NCBI GenBank assembly: GCA_945929965.1
Contig: CAMEOT010000011.1
Span: 19,127-83,126, forward strand
Source: an uncultured Lachnospiraceae bacterium
GTDB lineage: Bacteria; Bacillota; Clostridia; Lachnospirales; Lachnospiraceae
DNA: 64,000 bases
Direction: 5' to 3'
Positions within the stretch are counted from its first letter, which is position 1, and each line of letters begins with the position of its first letter. The position numbers were made by a program, and so were the translations under genes. Shown here in pieces: positions 35,630-43,718 of this stretch. The notes beneath the pieces were generated by a model, which was not told where the DNA came from, searched no databases, and saw only the letters and a program-made list of their open reading frames with translations.

Positions 35630-36946
35630 ATGAACTATCAGGAAGCAATGGAATATATGGAAAAAGTGGGAACTTACGGCATCGTTCCGGGGCTGGACAG
35701 CATCCGGGAACTGTGCAGGAGACTGGGAAATCCGCAGGATGAATTAAAATTTGTGCATATTGCGGGAACCAACGGAAAAGGATCCACACTTGCTTATATT
35801 TCCGGCATCTTACAGGCAGCCGGATACCGCGTCGGTAAATATATATCACCTGTTATTACTGAATATTGTGAAAAAATCCAGATCGGAAAGCAGAAGATCA
35901 CGCATAAGGATCTGTGTGAAGGACTGGAGATCATAAAAAAGCATTGTGATGCTATGGTAAGTGACGGCTTCCATCATCCGACGCCTTTTGAGATCGAGAC
36001 GGCATTGGCCTTTTGGTATTTCCGGGAAAAACAGTGCAATATCGTCGTACTGGAGACCGGTATGGGCGGCAGGGAGGATGCTACAAATCTGATCACTACC
36101 ACGCAGGTGGCAGTACTGGCTTCCATCGGTATGGATCATATGAAATTCTTAGGGAACAGTCTGGAGGAGATCGCAGCACACAAGACAGGAATCTGTAAGC
36201 CGGGATGTCAGGTGGTCTCCATGCGGCAAAAAGAAGCGGCACAGAAGGTTGTGGAGCAGACGGCGGCAGAACTCGGCTGCATGCTGACCATCGCAGATGT
36301 AGCAAATGCAAAACATGTGAAATACGGACTGAAAAAGCAGACCTTCGATTATGGAAATTATAAAAAGCTGGAGATCACCCTTGCGGGGAAATTCCAGGTA
36401 GCAAATGCTGTGCTGGCGCTGGAAGCGGTGCAGGCTTTGGAAAAATGTGGTTATGAGATCAAAGAGACTGCCATTCGGAAAGGCCTGAGGGAGACTGTCT
36501 GGGTCGGACGCCTGCAAATACTGGGAGAACATCCGTTATTTATAGTAGACGGTGCACATAACGAGGATGCAGCCGCAAAACTTGCGGATTCCATAGAATT
36601 CTATTTTACAAATAAAAGAATTATCTATATAATGGGAATGTTAAAGGACAAGGAAGTGGACCGCGTGATCGCGCTGACGGAGAAGTATGCAGATCAGATC
36701 CTCACGGTGACACCTCCGGACAATCCCAGAGCCATGCATGCTTATGATCTGGCAACAGAGGTGGCAAAGGTTCACCCAGACGTGACGGCAGTGGACAGCC
36801 TGGAAGAGGCAGTGGAGCTTAGTCACCTGCTGGCAGGACGGGATGATGTGATATTGTGTTTCGGCTCTCTCTCTTATCTGGGAAGAATCCTGAAGCTCAT
36901 GGAGAAGAGACAGACAGCAGGGAATAAACGGAAAGCGAAGCGGTGA
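35630..36946 (+). CDS. folC: Folylpolyglutamate synthase / dihydrofolate synthase
   Basis: The 438-residue ligase adds glutamate to dihydropteroate and folates. It has [15 protein letters not shown] near residue 41, the KYISP loop, and [12 protein letters not shown] near 302, as in FolC. The ATG at 35630 is preferred because GGGAGAG lies six bases upstream; an in-frame ATG at 35594 lacks a ribosome site. It opens the folate operon and its end nearly touches folE. Confidence 0.94.
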   Translation: MNYQEAMEYMEKVGTYGIVPGLDSIRELCRRLGNPQDELKFVHIAGTNGKGSTLAYISGILQAAGYRVGKYISPVITEYCEKIQIGKQKITHKDLCEGLEIIKKHCDAMVSDGFHHPTPFEIETALAFWYFREKQCNIVVLETGMGGREDATNLITTTQVAVLASIGMDHMKFLGNSLEEIAAHKTGICKPGCQVVSMRQKEAAQKVVEQTAAELGCMLTIADVANAKHVKYGLKKQTFDYGNYKKLEITLAGKFQVANAVLALEAVQALEKCGYEIKETAIRKGLRETVWVGRLQILGEHPLFIVDGAHNEDAAAKLADSIEFYFTNKRIIYIMGMLKDKEVDRVIALTEKYADQILTVTPPDNPRAMHAYDLATEVAKVHPDVTAVDSLEEAVELSHLLAGRDDVILCFGSLSYLGRILKLMEKRQTAGNKRKAKR

Positions 36947-36948
36947 AA

Positions 36949-37506
36949 ATGGTAGATCAGAAGAAAGTACAGGAAGCAATAAAGCTTTTACTGGAAGGAA
37001 TCGGGGAAGATACCGATAGAGAAGGACTGAAGGAGACACCGGAGCGGATCGGCAGGATGTATGAAGAGATCTGCGGCGGTATGGATCAGGATGCGGGAGA
37101 ACATCTGTCGAAGGTATTCTCCGTAGACAATAACGAGATGGTACTGGAGAAGGATATTACCTTCTATTCTATGTGTGAGCATCATCTGATGCCTTTTTAC
37201 GGCAAAGCTCATGTTGCGTATATCCCCGATGGCAAGGTTGTGGGGCTGAGTAAGCTTGCCAGGACTGTGGAGGTATATGCCAGAAGATTACAGATCCAGG
37301 AGCGGATGACGGCACAGATCGCAGACGATATCATGAAATATCTGGCACCTCAGGGAGTTATGGTAATGTTGGAAGCGGAGCATATGTGCATGACCATGCG
37401 CGGGATCAAAAAGCCCGGCAGCCAGACTGTTACCATGGTGACAAGGGGAGTTTTTGCGGAGAATAAGGAATTGCAGGACAGATTTTTACAGCTGGTGAAC
37501 CGGTAG
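36949..37506 (+). CDS. folE: GTP cyclohydrolase I
   Basis: The product of 185 residues makes dihydroneopterin triphosphate from GTP, the first pterin step. It has [15 protein letters not shown] near residues 24-38, the zinc and catalytic block [16 protein letters not shown] near 72, and the C-terminal [16 protein letters not shown] at 36943 overlapping the folC stop is an alternative start that adds two residues. It is tightly coupled to folC. Confidence 0.95.
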   Translation: MVDQKKVQEAIKLLLEGIGEDTDREGLKETPERIGRMYEEICGGMDQDAGEHLSKVFSVDNNEMVLEKDITFYSMCEHHLMPFYGKAHVAYIPDGKVVGLSKLARTVEVYARRLQIQERMTAQIADDIMKYLAPQGVMVMLEAEHMCMTMRGIKKPGSQTVTMVTRGVFAENKELQDRFLQLVNR

Positions 37507-37549
37507 ACATTACGGATGCGGAAGAAAGCTGTTAAGAGACCGAGACAAT

Positions 37550-38047
37550 ATGGTGAAGACTTTGATGGATAGAATTGATAAAATATTAAATCATGATTTG
37601 TTTCTATATCATTTAGGACGAAACAATGCGGCAGAAGCAGACAGACGCTTCTGCCGTCATAGTATGGTACATTTTCTGGATGTAGCCAGGATCGGTACGA
37701 TCATAGCACTGGAGGAAGGGCTTAAGATCGACCGGGAATGGATCTATGCGGCGGCACTGCTTCACGATTGCGGGAAGCATGAGCAGTACGAGAATGGCAC
37801 GCCGCATGAGCAGGCCAGTGCCCGGATCGCATCGGAGATTCTGAAGGCTTGTGGATTCGATGATGAAGAAACGGGTGTTATTGTAACGGCAATCTCCAGA
37901 CACCGGGATCCTGAGGCGGCGAAGGAGAAGAATCTAAATGGCATCCTATACCGGGCAGATAAGGCAAGCCGTGCCTGCTTTGCCTGCGATGCGGAGAAGG
38001 ATTGCAACTGGAAAGACGGCAAGAAGAACCTGACCATTAAGTATTGA
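37550..38047 (+). CDS. HD-domain phosphohydrolase in the folate operon
   Basis: The 165-residue protein has an HD metal-phosphohydrolase core: HSMVHFLDVARIG near residues 37-49, ALLHDCGKHEQY near 69-80, and AISRHRDPEAA near 114. The C-terminal part has four cysteines (ACFACDAEKDC). HD proteins cleave phosphate esters or nucleotides. It sits between folE and folP, where a phosphatase for dihydroneopterin triphosphate or monophosphate is needed and no NudB/FolQ-like Nudix gene is present. That role is an inference from position. A housekeeping nucleotide hydrolase is the alternative. Confidence 0.8.
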   Translation: MVKTLMDRIDKILNHDLFLYHLGRNNAAEADRRFCRHSMVHFLDVARIGTIIALEEGLKIDREWIYAAALLHDCGKHEQYENGTPHEQASARIASEILKACGFDDEETGVIVTAISRHRDPEAAKEKNLNGILYRADKASRACFACDAEKDCNWKDGKKNLTIKY

Positions 38048-38098
38048 TTGGTGTCGGGAATATCATAAATAATATTAAGAAGCGTGGGGAGAAGACAA

Positions 38099-38911
38099 AT
38101 GAAGATTGGCAACAGAGAGTTTCAGACCAAGGGACATACTTATGTAATGGGAATCCTGAATGTGACCCCGGATTCTTTTTCTGACGGAGGAAAGTGGAAT
38201 GACAGAGACCGGGCATTGAAGCATGTGGAAGAAATGATCGCTGAGGGGATGGATATTGTGGATATCGGCGGAGAATCCACCAGATCGGGTTATACCCTGT
38301 TATCTGATGAGGAGGAGATTGCCAGAGTCGTACCCATGATCGAGGCGGTGAAGGCAAATTTTGACATTCCCATTTCCCTGGACACCTACAAAAGCGGTGT
38401 GGCAGAGGCGGGAATCCGTGCAGGAGCAGATCTCATCAATGATATCTGGGGACTGAAATATGATAACCGTATGGCAGAGGTCATTGCGAAGAGCGGTCTG
38501 CCCTGCTGTCTGATGCATAACCGTAAGGAAGCGGATTATCGGGATTTCATGCAGGATGTGGCAGCGGATCTGGCGGACACGATCCATTTGGCGGAAGCGG
38601 CAGGCATCGCGGATGAGAAGATCATCTTAGACCCCGGGGTGGGCTTCGGCAAGACCTATGAGAACAATCTGGAGATCATCAACTGTCTGGAAGAACTGAA
38701 TATGTTCGGTTATCCGTTGCTTTTAGGATGCAGCCGTAAATCCGTGATCGGACTGACACTGGATCTGCCGGTGACGGAGAGAGTAGAGGGGACGCTTGTG
38801 ACCACCATGTTCGGTGTGCAGAAGGGATGCATGTTCGTCCGTGTGCATGATGTGAAGGAAAATGTCCGCACCATAAAAATGTGTGAAGCCATTTTAAACA
38901 GTAGCAACTGA
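38099..38911 (+). CDS. folP: Dihydropteroate synthase
   Basis: The 270-residue TIM-barrel enzyme joins p-aminobenzoate to the pterin. It has the two signature loops GILNVTPDSFSDGG near residues 18-31 and DIGGESTRSG near 56-65, plus LGCSRKSVIG near 212, which binds the pterin phosphate region. The ATG at 38099 with GGGGA upstream is preferred over an in-frame start at 38084. It is the target of sulfonamides. Confidence 0.96.
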   Translation: MKIGNREFQTKGHTYVMGILNVTPDSFSDGGKWNDRDRALKHVEEMIAEGMDIVDIGGESTRSGYTLLSDEEEIARVVPMIEAVKANFDIPISLDTYKSGVAEAGIRAGADLINDIWGLKYDNRMAEVIAKSGLPCCLMHNRKEADYRDFMQDVAADLADTIHLAEAAGIADEKIILDPGVGFGKTYENNLEIINCLEELNMFGYPLLLGCSRKSVIGLTLDLPVTERVEGTLVTTMFGVQKGCMFVRVHDVKENVRTIKMCEAILNSSN

Positions 38912-38950
38912 TATTTTGTGAAGAAGTGTTGGGAAAGGCGGAGTCGGCAA

Positions 38951-39808
38951 ATGAAAAACGGTACTTATGCGGACCAGATCCGTATCGAAGAACTGGAAGT
39001 ATATGCGCATCACGGCGTATATCCGGAAGAGAATGAAAAAGGACAGCATTTTTATGTGAATGCCACGTTGTATACAAATACCCGTCCGGCAGGACTGACG
39101 GATGACTTAAGTCTCTCCACCAATTACGGAGAGGTCTGCCAGTTTATCACGGAGTTCATGCAGCAGCATACGTTTCAACTGATCGAAACGGTGGCGGAGC
39201 GGTCTGCTTACGAAGTATTACAGCATTTTCCGCTGGTACAGGGAGTGGATCTGGAGATCCGCAAGCCTGAGGCTCCGATTCCGTTACCTTTTGGCAGTGT
39301 ATCTGTGGCAATTCACAGGGAATGGCATGAAGCCTATATTGCCGTGGGTTCTAATATGGGAGACAGCAGAGAGCATATCGCGCAGGCTTTGGGACAGCTT
39401 CAGAAGAACAAAGACATCAGAGTGGAAAAGGTGTCGGAGCTGTTGGAGACACTGCCTTATGGCGTCGTAGAGCAGGATAATTTCGTAAACGGAATGTTTG
39501 AGATCCGAACGTTGCTTGCACCGGAAGAATTATTACAGGAGCTGCATCGTATTGAGCAGATGGAAGGAAGAGAGCGTAAGCTTCACTGGGGACCCCGGAC
39601 TCTGGATCTGGATATTATCTTCTATGATGATCTGGTGTATGCTTCCGAGGATCTGGTGATCCCACATATCGATATGGAGAATCGTTATTTTGTACTAAAG
39701 CCTTTAAGTGAGCTGGCACCGAATTTCCGTCATCCTATTACGCATAAGACCGTAACACAGATGTTGTCGGAGCTCCCTGTGGATCTTACGGAAGGAAACG
39801 AAGCGTAA
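38951..39808 (+). CDS. folBK: Fused dihydroneopterin aldolase and HPPK
   Basis: One 285-residue chain carries two folate steps. Residues 1-115 are dihydroneopterin aldolase (IEELEVYAHHGVYPEEN near residues 10-26, FQLIETVAERSAYEVL near 75). Residues about 122-285 are 6-hydroxymethyl-dihydropterin pyrophosphokinase (VGSNMGDSREHI, then WGPRTLDLDIIFYDD, IPHIDMENRYFVLKPL). This FolB-FolK fusion is known in other Firmicutes. The ATG at 38951 lies after GGCGGAG. Its 3' end overlaps the convergent Gx-transporter gene by 23 bases. Confidence 0.95.
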   Translation: MKNGTYADQIRIEELEVYAHHGVYPEENEKGQHFYVNATLYTNTRPAGLTDDLSLSTNYGEVCQFITEFMQQHTFQLIETVAERSAYEVLQHFPLVQGVDLEIRKPEAPIPLPFGSVSVAIHREWHEAYIAVGSNMGDSREHIAQALGQLQKNKDIRVEKVSELLETLPYGVVEQDNFVNGMFEIRTLLAPEELLQELHRIEQMEGRERKLHWGPRTLDLDIIFYDDLVYASEDLVIPHIDMENRYFVLKPLSELAPNFRHPITHKTVTQMLSELPVDLTEGNEA

Positions 39809-40283
39809 AACGGGCACAGAGACCGATGAACAGACCGGTCACCAGACCGCTTAACAGTAAAAACGGCAGATAGACCAGCACAGCGGGAACAGAAGTCAGT
39901 AAAAACGCAACACCGATCTGCCCCAGATTATGAAAAACAGCTCCGGTCATACTTGCAAGGAACAGATAATGTCCATGCAACAGCCATTGCACAAATACCA
40001 TTGCCAGCAGGCACAGGAGACCACCGGAGAGGCTGTACAGGAAACTGATGGTCTGACCGAAGAACAGGGTCGCTAGAAGAATCCGCACCAGAAGCACGAA
40101 AAAAGCATCTTTTGCGGAATATTTCCATAGAACAACAAGCGTTATTATATTGGCAAGCCCCAGCTTAATGCCGGGGATTGGAACAATGGGGGGCAGAGCA
40201 CTTTCCACGGCATACAGCGCCAGCGCAATGGCAGAGAGCATGGAAAGCGTCGTTAGTTTTTTGGTAGCTATGGGTGGTTTCAT
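39786..40283 (-). CDS. Gx transporter-family membrane protein
   Basis: The 165-residue protein has five to six membrane helices, with ESALPPIVPIPGIKLGLANI near residues 26-45 (seen as PPIVPIPGIKLGLANI), the mark of the Gx-transporter family (PF07456, once called heptaprenyl diphosphate synthase component I). These resemble ECF-type small-molecule binding subunits. It lies downstream of a NusG-II protein and next to ApbE, so a flavin or quinone-type substrate is plausible. The ATG at 40283 has GGAG eight bases upstream. Confidence 0.82.
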   Translation of the reverse strand: MKPPIATKKLTTLSMLSAIALALYAVESALPPIVPIPGIKLGLANIITLVVLWKYSAKDAFFVLLVRILLATLFFGQTISFLYSLSGGLLCLLAMVFVQWLLHGHYLFLASMTGAVFHNLGQIGVAFLLTSVPAVLVYLPFLLLSGLVTGLFIGLCARFTLRFLP

Positions 40284-40349
40284 AAATAATCTCCATAATC
40301 TCCGTGTTTTTGTAATTTGTAAACGCAGTGCAGGCAAAAGGATATTTTA

Positions 40350-40778
40350 TCAATAGGTCACGCCGTCCGGGACGAGCGTCGTGTCATCCAAACAGACAGC
40401 CTCTTCCTTTACCCGGATCACCAGCCGGTTGGGCAGACAGGTGATGGGAAGCAGTGAGGTGCTGATAAATCCCTGATGCACACAGATCTGATCCGGACAA
40501 TTAGCAGAGATAATGGCGATGCTGCCCGGACGGACGCAGACGGTGTTCGAGGCGCCACCCTCTCCCGGAACTTCAAAGGTATATTCGTCAGTCACTGTGT
40601 CCAGACGTATGGTCTCAAGTAATTCACCGCTTTGATAAATGTCAGCATAGAGCGCCTGACCGTTTCCGGTGGAACTGTGGGAGACCGCATAGATCCGGAT
40701 TCCGCAAAGGATGGCTATTACAAGCAGAACTGCTGCAAGGAGAACTGCTTTTTTTCGATCATTTATGGAAGCATTCAT
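40350..40778 (-). CDS. NusG domain II-containing membrane-anchored protein
   Basis: The 142-residue protein has one N-terminal helix (AVLLAAVLLVIAILCGI) and then a NusG-II beta-barrel domain: VCVRPGSIAIISANCPDQICVHQG (seen as ISANCPDQICVHQG) and ITCLPNRLVIRV. The conserved cysteines of this family are present. It has nothing to do with transcription NusG. The domain lies outside the membrane and is often found beside Gx transporters and ApbE. A longer in-frame reading runs upstream through the apbE leader but lacks family similarity, so ATG 40778 is used. Confidence 0.82.
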   Translation of the reverse strand: MNASINDRKKAVLLAAVLLVIAILCGIRIYAVSHSSTGNGQALYADIYQSGELLETIRLDTVTDEYTFEVPGEGGASNTVCVRPGSIAIISANCPDQICVHQGFISTSLLPITCLPNRLVIRVKEEAVCLDDTTLVPDGVTY

Positions 40779-40831
40779 AGGAATAAGGAACTCCTTTCGA
40801 TGAGAACAGTATAACAAAAGGAATGTAAAAA

Positions 40832-41923
40832 ATGAAGAAGTATTTGAAAATGCCCCGGGCGGTGCGCCTGGCAACGCTTTTTGCAATGATCCCAGCGCTT
40901 TTTCTGGGAGGCTGCGGACAGCAGACCAAATGCGAAAAAAGCATAGATACCGCCATGGGAACCGTGATCTCCCAGACCGTTTACGTGACCGAAAATTCCC
41001 CGACTGCAACGGACGGAAAAACAGATGAAAAGGTAACGGATGTTGTTTTGCAGAAACTAAACGATCTGGAACAACAGGAACTTTCCTGGCGGTTGGATAG
41101 TGCGGAAGTGGCGAAGATCAATGCAGCCGCCGGAAAAGGGCAGATACAGGTCTCTACTGCGATGGCAGGCTGGCTGGAACGGTGTTTGCAGATCTCGGAA
41201 CAGACAGGTGGGGCTTTCGATGTGAGCATCGGTAAGCTCAGCCGACTGTGGGACATTGATACCTGGGCGGCAGCAGATGACCCGCAGGACTATGAACTTC
41301 CGGGGCTGGAGGAAATAGAACAGGCATGCGCTTTGGCAGGCTGGCAGCAGATGATATTGGAACAACGGACGGACAGTACGGCGGTGAGTATTCCGGCGGG
41401 AATGCAGATAGACCTCGGAGCAGTGGGAAAAGGGGTGGCACTGGATGAGATCCGTAAGACCCTGGAGGAACATCCTAAGGTAAGCGGTGCTGTGATCTCT
41501 GTGGGAGGCAGCATTTTAACCTACGGAAACAAGCCGGAGGGCGGCACCTGGCAGATTGCGGTGACAGATCCGCAGGATCCTTCGCAAAGTGTGGGAGTGC
41601 TGACACTGGATGGCGGGTACTGTGTATCCACCTCGGGGGACTACGAGCGGTATGTGGAAGTGGATGGTGTCAGATATCATCATATACTGGATCCCAGGAC
41701 CGGTTTCCCCGCACGCAGCGATGTGGCGGGAGTTACCATCGTGACCAAGGACGGATTTTTAAGTGATGCGCTGTCTACCGCCTGCTTTGTATTAGGATCA
41801 GAGGAAGGGCAGAAGCTCCTGGAAAAATACGATGCGGAAGGATTGTTCATCGACCATGCGGGAACGATTACCATGACAGAGGGACTGCAGCAATATTTCC
41901 ATTTGTCGAATTCTCAGAAATAG
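40832..41923 (+). CDS. apbE: FAD:protein FMN transferase (lipoprotein)
   Basis: The 363-residue protein covalently attaches FMN to threonine residues of exported or membrane redox proteins. It starts with a lipoprotein signal ending FLGGC (cysteine near residue 28). The ApbE core has AMGTVISQTVY near 44, DLGAVGKGVALDEI near 192, SVGGSILTYG near 220, and HHILDPRTGFPA near 282. It is divergent from the NusG-II/Gx pair with only 53 bp between starts. The target protein (Rnf, Nqr or an FMN-binding lipoprotein) is not in the window. Confidence 0.93.
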   Translation: MKKYLKMPRAVRLATLFAMIPALFLGGCGQQTKCEKSIDTAMGTVISQTVYVTENSPTATDGKTDEKVTDVVLQKLNDLEQQELSWRLDSAEVAKINAAAGKGQIQVSTAMAGWLERCLQISEQTGGAFDVSIGKLSRLWDIDTWAAADDPQDYELPGLEEIEQACALAGWQQMILEQRTDSTAVSIPAGMQIDLGAVGKGVALDEIRKTLEEHPKVSGAVISVGGSILTYGNKPEGGTWQIAVTDPQDPSQSVGVLTLDGGYCVSTSGDYERYVEVDGVRYHHILDPRTGFPARSDVAGVTIVTKDGFLSDALSTACFVLGSEEGQKLLEKYDAEGLFIDHAGTITMTEGLQQYFHLSNSQK

Positions 41924-42004
41924 TGTATAGTAAATATAGTCAACCGTAGATAACAGCAGGTGCGGCAGGCATCCGCTGATACAGCAATGATAATGGAGAA
42001 TACG

Positions 42005-42355
42005 ATGGAAGAGAAGAATAGTTATCTCTCCGCTGATCCGGAGACCATAAGACAGATCGATGAGAAGATGCCGCCGGAAGAAGAACTTCAGGATCTGGCA
42101 GAGTTTTTCAAAGTGTTTGGAGATGCAACGAGATTAAAAATTTTGTCGGTACTGTTGTGTTCTGAGATGTGTGTGTATGATATTGCCACGCTGCTGGGCA
42201 TGTCTCAGTCTGCTATTTCTCATCAGCTGCGGGTATTGAAGCAGATGGATCTGGTGAAAAACCGCAGAGATGGCAAGACGATTTTTTATGCGTTGGCAGA
42301 TGACCATATCATCACGATCCTGAATCAGGGTCTGAATCATATCGAAGAAGGTTAA
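42005..42355 (+). CDS. ArsR/SmtB-family metal-sensing repressor
   Basis: The 116-residue protein has a winged helix (DATRLKILSVLLCSEMCVYDIATLLGMSQSAISHQLRVL, seen as MCVYDIATLLGMS and SAISHQLRVLKQM). Its last helix reads DDHIITILNQGLNHIEE: Asp-x-His, then His 11 residues later and Glu 14 later. That matches the alpha-5 zinc site of SmtB/CzrA with Glu replacing the last His, so zinc or cobalt sensing is likely. The ATG at 42005 follows GGAG by six bases; in-frame starts at 41960 and 41990 are weaker. No metal transporter gene is next to it. Confidence 0.85.
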   Translation: MEEKNSYLSADPETIRQIDEKMPPEEELQDLAEFFKVFGDATRLKILSVLLCSEMCVYDIATLLGMSQSAISHQLRVLKQMDLVKNRRDGKTIFYALADDHIITILNQGLNHIEEG

Positions 42356-42391
42356 AAAGAGCCGCAGGCGAAATGCCTGTGGCTCTTTTTG
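42355..42391. terminator. Bidirectional terminator after the ArsR-type gene
   Basis: AAAAGAGCCGCAGGC and GCCTGTGGCTCTTTTT pair around GAAAT. A- and T-runs on both sides let it stop transcription from either direction; the DUF5050 gene converges from the right. Confidence 0.88.
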
Positions 42392-42404
42392 TCTGGTAAT
42401 ATAA

Positions 42405-43430
42405 TTACTTTTTCAGGACATCCAGTGCTGCCTCTCTGGCTCCGTCGAAGCTGCTGTAAGTCCATGTCCCCAGGGGTGAATGATACCAGGTGGAAGTCTC
42501 TCCGAACATCTGGAAGTAAACATACTGGGAAGTCATATGGATGGCGGTATAATTTCCCTCGGCAATAACCCAGGAATCGCTGCCGTCATCCCGCATGCAT
42601 TTCAGACATGCCTCCTCGCCGTTCACCTGATAATACACATAGCCGTATCCCACATTGAAGCAGTCGATCCGTTCTTCGGTCAGAACTTCCACTTCATTCC
42701 GTGAGAGGGAATAACGGCAGAGTCTGTAATTATTTTCCACATCCATATAGTAGATATAGTCACCCTGTGCAATAGGGTACCATAGATTGCCGTCCCATAG
42801 AGTGGAGATGCTGTCCGTCGAGGTATTCAGCGCATAGAGATAATGATTTTCCTGAGTACCGTTGTAATAGATGGTACCGTTCACGGCACAGGCGGGATTG
42901 ATCTCGTAATCTGCCAGATCCGTTTTGCCGGATTTGTCGATGCCCATGCGGTAAAATAAAGGTCCGTTATCGCCTGAGGTCATGATGTAGAGGTTACTTC
43001 CCACCAGCTGGGCGGAAACGATGGGATCTCTGGTAAGTCCGGTCACATCCGTACCGTTTAATTTACAGCGGTTAAAGGAACGAACGGTACGCAGGGCACC
43101 GATACCGGCATCCCCGGAAGCTCCGGTCTGGTAGTAGTAAAGATATTTTCCTCCGGCCAGAATATTTTTTGCGGAAGCATTGCCCAGTTTTTTGATATTC
43201 TGCTCCGAAGGATCCATGGAGTACAGGGTGTTACTGTCGTAAGCATTGGCAAAATACACCGTTCCGTCGTACTCACAGAAGTAACCGGAATTGTTCAGAT
43301 TGCCCGCGGTATTGCCTACCGTCTCCGGGGGATTGTCGGGGATCCGGTCGCCCACGATGGCAAGTGCGCCAACGATGATCACGAACAGAAGAAAAGGAAT
43401 TAAAATGAACAAGGCTTTTTTATCTTTCAT
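42405..43430 (-). CDS. DUF5050 beta-propeller protein with membrane anchor
   Basis: The 341-residue protein has one N-terminal helix (ALFILIPFLLFVIIVGALAIV, residues 5-25; only part quoted in the family sense) and then repeats of a YYxN/YYxD type: GTVYFANAYD, GTIYYNGTQ, DYIYYMDVEN, GYVYYQVNGE. Such repeats form a DUF5050 beta-propeller outside the membrane. Function is unknown; such domains are common in surface proteins of gut Clostridia. It has its own promoter. Confidence 0.82.
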   Translation of the reverse strand: MKDKKALFILIPFLLFVIIVGALAIVGDRIPDNPPETVGNTAGNLNNSGYFCEYDGTVYFANAYDSNTLYSMDPSEQNIKKLGNASAKNILAGGKYLYYYQTGASGDAGIGALRTVRSFNRCKLNGTDVTGLTRDPIVSAQLVGSNLYIMTSGDNGPLFYRMGIDKSGKTDLADYEINPACAVNGTIYYNGTQENHYLYALNTSTDSISTLWDGNLWYPIAQGDYIYYMDVENNYRLCRYSLSRNEVEVLTEERIDCFNVGYGYVYYQVNGEEACLKCMRDDGSDSWVIAEGNYTAIHMTSQYVYFQMFGETSTWYHSPLGTWTYSSFDGAREAALDVLKK

Positions 43431-43483
43431 GTGTTAACCTTCTTTCCAACAAAATGGAACGTAAAGTTTGTGTAATATCTAAT

Positions 43484-43512
43484 ATTATACCGTGCTTCTT
43501 GCTTGCGAACAA
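43484..43512 (-). promoter_or_regulatory. Sigma-A promoter of the DUF5050 gene
   Basis: On the minus strand TTGTTC (43512-43507) and TATAAT (43489-43484) are 17 bases apart, 53 bases before the start codon. Confidence 0.65.
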
Positions 43513-43530
43513 GGAAAAAGTGAGATAGAA

Positions 43531-43698
43531 TGATATCAGGGTCAAAAGGTCAAAAAGCCGTTCGTGCTTGCACGATAAGGCTTTTGAACTTGGGACCCTC
43601 CAAACATGAGGAAGTAGCGATTTACGCTGTAAATCAGCGGATTCCGAATGCTTGAGAATTGCGATAGCTGCTTTGCAGCGGAGAATTCGTGGATATCA
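43531..43698 (+). repeat. Folded intergenic element before pheA
   Basis: An outer TGATATC/GATATCA pair (43531-43537 with 43692-43698) closes a 168-bp element. Inside are a compound hairpin AGGGTC..GACCCT (43538-43599) with TCGTG/CACGA at its tip, GATTTAC/GTAAATC around GCT (43619-43635), and a unit CGAAT..ATTCG (43645-43689) containing GCTGC/GCAGC. No T-box sequence is seen. The last unit resembles the element at 50613-50658, so this may be a dispersed repeat family. Confidence 0.55.
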
Positions 43699-43718
43699 GT
43701 TAAGTTAAGGAGAACAGC

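Noticed and set aside
43531..43718. T-box riboswitch upstream of pheA
   Set aside because: Stacked hairpins are present, but the T-box core sequence and a terminator/antiterminator pair are missing.
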